From: an uncultured Anaerolineae bacterium
GTDB lineage: Bacteria; Chloroflexota; Anaerolineae; Aggregatilineales; Phototrophicaceae
NCBI GenBank assembly: GCA_934216615.1
Contig: CAKQCB010000002.1
Location: 554,409 to 618,408, forward strand
DNA length: 64,000 nucleotides
Reading direction: 5' to 3'
Made by a program: the position numbers and the translations under genes
In this document: positions 1-7,236 of the stretch, piece by piece
Layout of the letters: each line of letters begins with the position of its first letter
Numbering within the stretch: the first letter of the stretch is position 1
Notes under the pieces: generated by a model
What the model was told of the DNA's origin: nothing
The model's input: the letters and a program-made list of their open reading frames with translations, nothing else
Database searches by the model: none

Positions 1-1
1 C

Positions 2-784
2 GACACCGCCCAAAATCAATTAGGCACGAGTGGCAGTGGCAATCACTTTGTCGAATGGGGTGAAATTGAGATCAATGAAGCCAATGACGAGTTGGGCCTC
101 AAAGCGGGAAAATATCTCGCTCTGCTCTCGCACAGCGGGTCGCGCGGGGTGGGCTTCAAGATCGCCAATCATTATTCTAAACTGGCGATGGATGTGCGCA
201 GCGGGCTTGACCCCGCGGTGAAACATCTCGCTTGGCTTGATCTGACCTCTTATGAGGGACAAGCCTATTGGACGTCGATGGAATTGGCGGGGCGTTTTGC
301 CTCTGCCAACCATGAAGTGATCCATAAACGGGTTGCCAAAGCCGTCGGCATCAAACCGATTGCGGTGGTGGAGAATCATCACAATTTCGCGTGGAAAGAG
401 CTGATCCACACAGCGGATGGCGAACAAGAAGCGATTGTTCACCGCAAAGGCGCAACGCCCGCAGGTGAAGGCGTGTACGGGTTCATCCCGGGTTCGATGG
501 GCGACTTCGGCTTTTTAGTGCGTGGACGCGGCAACGAAGCCAGCTTAAACTCAGCCTCTCATGGGGCGGGGCGTAAAATGAGCCGTAAAGGGGCATTGAA
601 CAGCATCACAACCACCGAGCGCAATCAGTATCTTAAAGCGCGTGGGGTTGAACTGTTAGGCGGTGGTCTGGACGAATCCCCCCAAGCATATAAGCCGATT
701 GAAGACGTCATTGCGGCACAAGCTGATCTGGTGGATATTGTCGGGCGGTTCATGCCCAAGATCGTGCGTATGTCGAATAAATAA
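2..784 (+). CDS. rtcB: RNA-splicing ligase RtcB, 3' part
   Basis: This is the C-terminal part of a tRNA-splicing/RNA-repair ligase that joins 2',3'-cyclic phosphate (or 3'-phosphate) and 5'-OH RNA ends using GTP and Mn2+. The frame is open from base 2, so the start lies outside the window; about 260 residues are visible against roughly 390-480 for the family. Visible family motifs are GSGNHF (metal-binding His), SHSGSRG, VVENHHNFAW, and SHGAGRKMSR, which carries the His that is guanylated in characterised RtcB. The end MPKIVRMSNK is a normal family C-terminus. The gene is convergent with the sugar-binding-protein gene, and the two share a strong hairpin terminator. The partner gene upstream (often archease) cannot be seen. 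Confidence 0.95.
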   Translation, partial: DTAQNQLGTSGSGNHFVEWGEIEINEANDELGLKAGKYLALLSHSGSRGVGFKIANHYSKLAMDVRSGLDPAVKHLAWLDLTSYEGQAYWTSMELAGRFASANHEVIHKRVAKAVGIKPIAVVENHHNFAWKELIHTADGEQEAIVHRKGATPAGEGVYGFIPGSMGDFGFLVRGRGNEASLNSASHGAGRKMSRKGALNSITTTERNQYLKARGVELLGGGLDESPQAYKPIEDVIAAQADLVDIVGRFMPKIVRMSNK

Positions 785-803
785 AAATATGTTCAAGCGT
801 TAC

Positions 804-837
804 AAAAAAACTCCGCAAGTGATTGCGGAGTTTTTTT
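804..837. terminator. bidirectional intrinsic terminator
   Basis: The 8-bp perfect stem CTCCGCAA/TTGCGGAG (811-818 and 823-830) has a GTGA loop. It is flanked by A7 on the left and T7 on the right, so it gives a U-tract on either strand. It lies between the convergent ends of rtcB (+) and the solute-binding-protein gene (-) and can end both transcripts. Confidence 0.93.
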
Positions 838-861
838 ATTGATTTGTATCAGGGTCAGATG

Positions 862-2175
862 TTAGCCGTCGAGGGCTGCGTCTGCGCCTTCTTGCAGGAT
901 TTCAACGGTTTCTTCAACCGACAGACCATTGCTGGTCACGTTCGCCAACGCTTCGCTGAGCAAACCACGCACGGTGCCGTAAGCGGCAACAGAAGGCGAG
1001 CTGTAGAGGCGGACGCCTTCAGAGTTCAACCATGTGTTTGACGCATTGAAGTAAGGGAACAGGCCGGGGAATGTGACGGTTTCTTCAGTCAACAGATCGA
1101 CAGTTGAGGTCACGGGGTTGAAGTAACCTGTGCCACCGCTCCATGTCACGGCAGAGCTTTCTTGGACGAGGAACTTCAAGAATAACCAGCTGGCTAATTC
1201 TTGTTCAGGGGTTCCCGCAACAAGGGCGATACCGGGCAAGAAGACTTGTAAGCTGGGGGTTTCGGCGGCATAGGGGAACACGGTGGGAACCCAAACGTCG
1301 CTGGAACCTGCATCTTCAAATGCGGCGATCACGAAGGTGTAACCCGCAGAGCTACTGACGATGAACGGATTCAAGCCCAAAGCAAAGTCACTTTGTTCAG
1401 CAAATGCTTCGGCAGGAATGTAACCGCAACCATTGTCATACAATTCTTTGTAGAGAGCCAAAGCGCTCAAAACGGCTTCGTTGCCCGCAAATGTGAAGGC
1501 TTCGCCGTCCCAAATGGTGCCACCATGAGCAGCCACCCATGATTCAAATGCAGACGCATCTGTTGTGAGGGGGTAACCTTGCATGTCTTCCCCATTGGGG
1601 CCAGTGGCTTCTGCAACGGTGCAAGCAACTTCTTTGAAGGCTTCTACGCTGGTGGGAACTTCCAAGCCCATTCTTTCCAACAAAGATTCGTTGTAGAGGA
1701 AGAATTGTGCCGACAATTGATGTGGGAACACCAACAGTTCACCATCAACGGTGTCAAAGTCGAACAGCGCGGTGTTGAAATTCGCCAGTTCTTCTTCGCT
1801 CAAACCATAGGTGGCATCGTTGACATAAGTATTGATGTCCACAACGGCGCCATCGCTTGCATAGCTTGCAGCATCGTTGGCATAAGCGGCCACTAACGCA
1901 GGCAATTCACCAGAAGTGATCGCACCATTAAATTGTTCACGAATGTCGTTATAGCTACCGGGACGGGTCCCTTCGACTGTGATCCCCCATTCGTTGGTGC
2001 TGTTGAATTCTTCAATCAGCGCGGCGATGGTATCGCCTTGCGCACCACTAAATTGATGCCAGTAAAGGACAGATTGCCCACTGGGATCTACGCCGGATAA
2101 ATCATCTTGTGCCATCACCGCACCGCTAATGGCGAGGGCGCTCACTAAACCGAGGCTAAGAGCTAATTTCCGCAT
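862..2175 (-). CDS. sugar ABC transporter solute-binding protein (family 1)
   Basis: An exported binding protein that would capture a sugar or glycoside and deliver it to the two permeases encoded just upstream. It has 437 residues, normal for family-1 (MalE/UgpB-like) proteins. The N-terminus MRKLALSLGLVSALAISG followed by AVMAQDD is a clear signal peptide, and no lipobox Cys is seen. YWHQFSGAQGD near residue 40 and the central SAQFFLYNESLLERMGL resemble the UgpB/MalE cluster. The start is supported by AGGAGA about 11 nt upstream. It is the last gene of the kinase-kinase-permease-permease-SBP block and is separated from the permease by 116 nt with a stem-loop. No ATPase is encoded nearby, so a shared MsiK/UgpC-type ATPase elsewhere is likely. 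The substrate cannot be read from the sequence. Confidence 0.92.
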   Translation of the reverse strand: MRKLALSLGLVSALAISGAVMAQDDLSGVDPSGQSVLYWHQFSGAQGDTIAALIEEFNSTNEWGITVEGTRPGSYNDIREQFNGAITSGELPALVAAYANDAASYASDGAVVDINTYVNDATYGLSEEELANFNTALFDFDTVDGELLVFPHQLSAQFFLYNESLLERMGLEVPTSVEAFKEVACTVAEATGPNGEDMQGYPLTTDASAFESWVAAHGGTIWDGEAFTFAGNEAVLSALALYKELYDNGCGYIPAEAFAEQSDFALGLNPFIVSSSAGYTFVIAAFEDAGSSDVWVPTVFPYAAETPSLQVFLPGIALVAGTPEQELASWLFLKFLVQESSAVTWSGGTGYFNPVTSTVDLLTEETVTFPGLFPYFNASNTWLNSEGVRLYSSPSVAAYGTVRGLLSEALANVTSNGLSVEETVEILQEGADAALDG

Positions 2176-2221
2176 TGTGTCATCTTCTCCTATGAATGAT
2201 GAACTTTGACTTACTCACTGC

Positions 2222-2246
2222 CGAATAGGTGTTTACCTCATATTCG
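2222..2246. repeat. inverted repeat between permease and SBP genes
   Basis: CGAATA (2222-2227) and TATTCG (2241-2246) are perfect 6-bp arms. The spacer contains a second, nested pair, AGGT-GTTT-ACCT. In the minus-strand transcript this could fold as a bulged stem upstream of the SBP start, as an operator, an RNA-processing site or a stability element. No T-tract follows, so it is not a classic terminator. Confidence 0.4.
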
Positions 2247-2291
2247 ACAAAAAATTAACATCGCCATTCAAGACGATGGAGGTCCCGCGTT

Positions 2292-3209
2292 CTAGCCCTT
2301 CACGCCTGAAGAAGCGATCCCTTCAGTAAAGTGTCTTTGCGTGAAGAAATACAAAATTAAAATCGGAATGATCATCATGACCGAGGCCGCCATTTGCAAA
2401 TGCAGTTGATTCGGCGCTTCGTTGGAAACAAAATTCGTCAGCCCGACGGCGACAGGTCGCCATGCTTGCGTTTGTGTGACCATGATCGGCCATAAGAGCG
2501 CGTTCCATGCCCCAATAAAAGCAAACGTCACAATCGTCATCACAGGGGCGCGCGACAAGGGCATCACCACCGAGATCAGATAACGCAAATGCCCCGCCCC
2601 ATCAATACGCGCCGCATCCCAAAAATCTTCGGGAATTTGCATGAAGAACTGACGCAGTAAAAAGATGGTGAAAGCAGACGCCATGAAGGGAATGGTTAAG
2701 GCAGGCCAGTTATCAAACCAAGGGATGCCAATTAAACTGTCGCTCAACCGTCCAATCCAGATCACTGTCAAGTAATTCGGGATGAAGGTCGCGACTTCAG
2801 GAATCATCAAAGTAGCTAAGATCAAGCCAAAGATGAAGTTCTTGCCGAAGAAGTTAATGCGAGCGAACGCATACGCGGCGGGCACACACACCACCAACTG
2901 ACCGATAATCGTGATAGCGGTGATGCGGGCGCTGTTCCACATATATTGTCCAAACGCCGCTTGGTCCCACGCTTGTTGATAGTTCCCAAAACGTAGTTCA
3001 GAAGGAAGCATCGCACCGAGTGTAATTTCACCCACCGACATAAATGATGCGCTCAACATCCATAAAAATGGGAAGATCGCTTGTACCAGCCCTAAGATCA
3101 AGATGCCGTAAACGACGATGGGCTTCCATGGAATGTGACGACGTGGGTTCTTTGATGCTTCCTGCGTCGTCGCAAAGGATGTATCTAATGGGCGCGAAGT
3201 TTCAGCCAT
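2292..3209 (-). CDS. carbohydrate ABC transporter permease (MalG/UgpE type)
   Basis: The second membrane subunit of the sugar importer, 305 residues, with about six TM helices. It has a polar N-terminal tail and a first TM near residues 30-52 (IVVYGILILGLVQAIFPF). The cytoplasmic EAA loop that docks the ATPase is visible as EDFWDAARIDGAGHLRYL about 100 residues from the C-terminus, followed by the conserved VVMPLSRAP. The C-terminus HFTEGIASSGVKG is typical of UgpE/LacG relatives. The start overlaps the end of the preceding permease gene by 8 nt, which implies translational coupling and an obligate heterodimer. It is of ordinary length, unlike its partner. Confidence 0.93.
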   Translation of the reverse strand: MAETSRPLDTSFATTQEASKNPRRHIPWKPIVVYGILILGLVQAIFPFLWMLSASFMSVGEITLGAMLPSELRFGNYQQAWDQAAFGQYMWNSARITAITIIGQLVVCVPAAYAFARINFFGKNFIFGLILATLMIPEVATFIPNYLTVIWIGRLSDSLIGIPWFDNWPALTIPFMASAFTIFLLRQFFMQIPEDFWDAARIDGAGHLRYLISVVMPLSRAPVMTIVTFAFIGAWNALLWPIMVTQTQAWRPVAVGLTNFVSNEAPNQLHLQMAASVMMIIPILILYFFTQRHFTEGIASSGVKG

Positions 3210-4860
3210 AGAAAACCTTGCTCCCTAGGAATCGGTTTTGGAAAACGGTAATTAACAAAATGACTGCGAATAACACAAACGCCAGCGCCGAGCCATAACC
3301 AAGATTCGGCTCTGTTTGCCGTACCGTCGTGAAGATATGAACGGCTAACGTATCGACTGAGCTTGCCGCCGCAGGCGTTCGCATGATCCATAACTGCGTG
3401 AAGGCTTTAAACGTCCCTGTAATCGCAATTAACATGAGGAAAAAGGTTGTTGGCGAAAGTAAGGGAAGTGTGATGCGACGGAACAAGACCCATTCGCTGG
3501 CGCCGTCAATGCGGGCGGCTTCGTAAAGTTCTACGGGAATATTGCCCAATCCCGCCAAGAACACAACGGCATCATAGCCGATGTATGTCCATACGGTATA
3601 AATCATAATCACGATCAAGGCGAGGCTAGGGCCTGTCAAAACAGAGGGCAGACCTTCGCCAAAAATGAGCGTGAAAATCCCTTTCGGTTCCAGTAACCAC
3701 TTTTGATCAGGAATCCCAAACAGATTGATCAATTGGTTGATGGGTGATTCGGGACGGAATGAAAAGAGCAGATTAAACACAATCGCCGTCGCGACAAAAG
3801 GCATGATATACGGCAAGAAGTAGACCACACGGAACAGGGAACGCGCCTTAATCTCTTGGAAAAGTAGATACGCGAGTACCAAGCCGATGCCGATTTGGAA
3901 AGGAATCGTTCCGATGGCAAACATCACGGTGATGTTCAGCCCACGCAGAACGTCAGGGTCAGAATTGGCTAACGCAACAGGCAGTTCCGCAATCAACAGA
4001 TACCCGCCTACAGCAAGCGCGCCTGTGGCAAAAATACCGAGCGCAAGGTTACGTGTTCCGTCAGCGTTGAGAGAACGTCGCCAGACGATGTAAGCCAGCG
4101 CGATCAAGACGACGCCTAACGTCATCAAGACAATCTGTGACCAGATCGGCAGTTCGGTGCCAGCTTCGCGGGCCGTCGCAATCGCGGTGTTGATTTCGCT
4201 CAGCGTGAGTTCAATCACCAAATAACTAATCAACACGCTGGATGTGATGATGAAGGCTTTTACAAGCCATTGGAACCAATCGGCATGGGTGCGGATCACG
4301 AACCACCAGCCGATCAAAACCGCCATCGCGATGATGAACACCAGCAAAAATTCGTTCCCAAGCGGAAGGATGTCCGGCATTTGAAAACTTGCCATTAGCT
4401 CGTTGACAAACATGCCCGGCACACGTTCTTGTCCGCGTATGCGCTGGGGGATATTGAGCACAACAGGAAGAGCAACACTCACCCATTTTGTGAAAAAGAA
4501 AGAGGTGGCAGTCAGGCCAACCGCCGGAATGAAGGCGGTGAAAGCTTTGCGAAGATTGCCCCCACGCCACAAAGCGATCAGTTTTGTGCCTGCATAAATG
4601 AGTAGACCGAGGCTTACCCAAAAGAAAACCACATAAGCAAAATCATCTAACCCGCGAATGTAATTTCGCAAGCCAAGATAATCACCCGGAAAGCGTCGCC
4701 ACTGGTGAAAGCTTACAAAGAGAGCAAATGCTAATGGGATAAGGCCAAAAAGCAGGATTAGAATAAATGCGGGTGCAATAAACGCATAGCCTGTTAAATT
4801 CTCAAGCAAAATGCGTCGAGTACGTGATGCTGATTTTACAGCTTTAGGTGTGGCTGTCAT
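3202..4860 (-). CDS. sugar ABC transporter permease (MalF/UgpA type) with large membrane insertion
   Basis: The first membrane subunit of the importer. The last ~260 residues are a standard UgpA-type permease: FAIGTIPFQIGIGLVLAYLL, then the EAA loop ELYEAARIDGASEWVLFRR and the ITLPLLSPT motif. TM1 near residues 22-48 is also normal. Between them lies a stretch of about 230 residues with roughly five or six extra hydrophobic segments separated by charged loops, making 552 residues where about 290-310 is usual. E. coli MalF also has an insertion after its early helices, but that one is a soluble periplasmic loop; here it is membranous. The gene follows a 254-nt gap after the kinase genes and overlaps the next permease by 8 nt. 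No frameshift is visible. Confidence 0.88.
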   Translation of the reverse strand: MTATPKAVKSASRTRRILLENLTGYAFIAPAFILILLFGLIPLAFALFVSFHQWRRFPGDYLGLRNYIRGLDDFAYVVFFWVSLGLLIYAGTKLIALWRGGNLRKAFTAFIPAVGLTATSFFFTKWVSVALPVVLNIPQRIRGQERVPGMFVNELMASFQMPDILPLGNEFLLVFIIAMAVLIGWWFVIRTHADWFQWLVKAFIITSSVLISYLVIELTLSEINTAIATAREAGTELPIWSQIVLMTLGVVLIALAYIVWRRSLNADGTRNLALGIFATGALAVGGYLLIAELPVALANSDPDVLRGLNITVMFAIGTIPFQIGIGLVLAYLLFQEIKARSLFRVVYFLPYIMPFVATAIVFNLLFSFRPESPINQLINLFGIPDQKWLLEPKGIFTLIFGEGLPSVLTGPSLALIVIMIYTVWTYIGYDAVVFLAGLGNIPVELYEAARIDGASEWVLFRRITLPLLSPTTFFLMLIAITGTFKAFTQLWIMRTPAAASSVDTLAVHIFTTVRQTEPNLGYGSALAFVLFAVILLITVFQNRFLGSKVFYG

Positions 4861-5000
4861 TGATGAACCGGAGTTTTTCCCCCTTATTCCAACCCAAGCT
4901 CTTACGATAAATCAATGTTGCGAAAAAACATTTAAGAGATTATTAAGGATTTTTATTATTGTGGCGCATGTTGTTCATTTGAGCAACCACAAATGTCATA

Positions 5001-5062
5001 TAAAAATGAGAGTTTTTCTATTCTTCACCTGACAAGCCATCAAATCTTAAAAATGAGACTTT
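5001..5062. repeat. direct repeat upstream of the sugar transporter genes
   Basis: TAAAAATGAGAGTTT (5001-5015) is repeated as TAAAAATGAGACTTT (5048-5062), 14 of 15 bases identical, with start-to-start spacing of 47 nt. Both lie in the 254-nt gap between the kinase gene and the permease gene, where a promoter or operator of the transporter genes is expected. The region is AT-rich, so chance similarity is possible. Confidence 0.4.
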
Positions 5063-5114
5063 CATAAAAATAGAGCCTATACAGTTAGTTTAAGGGTTTG
5101 ATCCTGACAGGTTG

Positions 5115-7175
5115 TTACATTCCATTGTTTCTGAGACTTGGAGATACGTCGAGGTAGCGTTCTGTTGTGAGCCATGTGCTTGGGCTGGTGGTGATGATTT
5201 CGGGGACAACATGCCCTGCCATCAGGCTGATCAAACTAAAATAAGGGGCGCTGGCCGCTTCTTCATTATCGACTGCTAACGTACCGCGTAAATAATGTTC
5301 TGAGTTCACCAGCGAAACAACGGATGCCTCACCATTCACACTCAAGATCGGCATTCTTTGAGGGGAAATGTTGAGGCGCTCTAACGTAGAGACAATGCCC
5401 AACGCGATATCGTCATTGGTCGCGATGATGACATTCACACCGTCTAAAAAGCGGGGACGTTCCTGTAAAAACAGATTCAGCGTTTCATAAGTTTGCTGTT
5501 GGCCGGTGCTGTTCAAGTAGAGCGCGACACGGCTTTCTGGGGATATTTCACGCAGTCGTTGGTTGAACGCTTCGTAACGTAAATCTGAAAAAGCGGTGCC
5601 AGACGGCCCCACATATAAAATAGAAGCAAACGAGTTAAATTCTTCCGTCGCCACTTCAACGGCGAACTCGGCCAACTGTCGGCCAATCAAGTGGTTTTGA
5701 AAATCAATTTTTACGCCATACGTGCTATCGGACATCCCATTAAACACGACTGGGATATTATTCTGTTCCAACAGGCTCAAGGCAGGTTGTAACTGGTTCT
5801 CTGGAAATGGGCAGAGGATGAAACCTTGCGCCCCTTCTTGCAACACAGTACGAATCAAGGACTGCGTGACCATCGGATCGTTGCTGGTGTCATAAATCCG
5901 CAGTGAAATATCATTTTGACGGGCGATATCCGCCATTTCACGGGCGCGTTGCGCTTGCGTCGCGCTGTTCAAATTGCAAGAGATCATCGCCACAAAGCGG
6001 ATGTCCCCACTGGCCGACAGCCAATTATAGACAAACTCAAAATCCTCTTGGCTCGGTAAAACGCTGGTAATTTCACCACTCGCTTCATCCATCATCGTAA
6101 AACGTGGAAGATGCGTAGGTTCTTCGGCGGTGGAATCGGTATTAATCACAGGGGTATGGATGATCGGCGTGAAGCTGTTTTGACGTAACCACACGACGAC
6201 CAGCACCGCAATAAAAACGATCAGCGCCATCAATGCAAATTGCAACCAATTCGCGCCTCTTTTTTCGCCTTCGGTTGTGGGCAGATAAAACCAGCGTCCC
6301 AGAAAATATGAGTTGCCGCGCACATCCAGCACGACGGAAAGTTCATTCACCATTTCGCTGGCGGTGCGGTAGCGGTCTTGAGGCTTTTTGGCAATCGCCT
6401 TAGCCATCACCAAGTCAATGTTAGAAGGCAGTTCTGAATTGAATAATTTGATCGAAGGAATTGGCTCTTGAACATGCTGTTGTAATAAACCTGCGATGCC
6501 TTGACCGTTCATCTCATAAGGCAGTCGCCCCGTTAATATTTCAAATAGGACGATGCCTAGACTGTAGAGGTCAGCGCGGTGATCCACCTTTTGATGTTGT
6601 ATGGCTTCCGGTGAAACATACGCGGGGGTTCCCACCATGATGTCATGTTGCGACGGGTCTTGGGCGATGGTCAACGTGCGCGCGAGGCCAAAATCACTCA
6701 GATAGGCATTTCCCAAATGATCCAACAAAATATTGCTGGCTTTGATATCGCCATGAATCACATCATGACTGTGGGCATAGTCGAGCGCCGCGCCGATTTG
6801 AGAGAAGATTTGCACGATCTTTTCAGGCGGAAGTGCGCCTTCGCGGATATGGTCGGCGAGAGTTCCCCCGGTCATCAAGCGCATAGCTAAAAATGCGTAA
6901 CGGTCATCGACGATGCCATAGGCATACACAGGCAGCACATGCAGATGTTCCAAACGGGCGATGAGTTCTGCTTCTTGGTCAAAGCGAGGGGCAAAATTTT
7001 CAGTCAGGGTGACATCAAGGTAAAGGTCGATGACCTTCAGCGCCACATCACGGTTCATCGAAGGCTGATGCGCGCGATAAACCATCCCTGCGCTTCCCCG
7101 CGCAAGGGGTTCCAAGATGACGAACTCACCAAATGTCCTACCTGTTAGAACATCCTTTTTTTGCGCCGTGGTCAC
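5115..7175 (-). CDS. transmembrane Ser/Thr kinase with extracytoplasmic sugar-binding-protein-like sensor (copy 1)
   Basis: 686 residues. A PknB-type kinase domain fills residues ~15-283: VALKVI with Lys47, HGDIKASN (141-148; catalytic Asp143, Lys145, Asn148), DFG 161-163 and the activation segment GTPAYVSPEA. A single TM segment covers ~309-330 (FALMALIVFIAVLVVVWL). Residues ~375-670 resemble a periplasmic binding protein of the RbsB/LacI class (FVAMISCNLN, GFILCPFPENQL, INDD-like IIATNDDIALG, MPILSVNGEA). Two oddities: the loop LARGSAGMVY has Ala for the first glycine, and the catalytic motif is HGD rather than HRD. A ligand outside could thus control phosphorylation inside. It follows a paralog by 61 nt and precedes a sugar ABC transporter on the same strand. 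Domain calls are firm; the sugar ligand is inferred. Confidence 0.9.
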   Translation of the reverse strand: MTTAQKKDVLTGRTFGEFVILEPLARGSAGMVYRAHQPSMNRDVALKVIDLYLDVTLTENFAPRFDQEAELIARLEHLHVLPVYAYGIVDDRYAFLAMRLMTGGTLADHIREGALPPEKIVQIFSQIGAALDYAHSHDVIHGDIKASNILLDHLGNAYLSDFGLARTLTIAQDPSQHDIMVGTPAYVSPEAIQHQKVDHRADLYSLGIVLFEILTGRLPYEMNGQGIAGLLQQHVQEPIPSIKLFNSELPSNIDLVMAKAIAKKPQDRYRTASEMVNELSVVLDVRGNSYFLGRWFYLPTTEGEKRGANWLQFALMALIVFIAVLVVVWLRQNSFTPIIHTPVINTDSTAEEPTHLPRFTMMDEASGEITSVLPSQEDFEFVYNWLSASGDIRFVAMISCNLNSATQAQRAREMADIARQNDISLRIYDTSNDPMVTQSLIRTVLQEGAQGFILCPFPENQLQPALSLLEQNNIPVVFNGMSDSTYGVKIDFQNHLIGRQLAEFAVEVATEEFNSFASILYVGPSGTAFSDLRYEAFNQRLREISPESRVALYLNSTGQQQTYETLNLFLQERPRFLDGVNVIIATNDDIALGIVSTLERLNISPQRMPILSVNGEASVVSLVNSEHYLRGTLAVDNEEAASAPYFSLISLMAGHVVPEIITTSPSTWLTTERYLDVSPSLRNNGM

Positions 7176-7236
7176 GTTTATTACAAACCTAAGAGCATCT
7201 AGTAATTTAAAGTATCCATTTTCAATTATTAAACAC

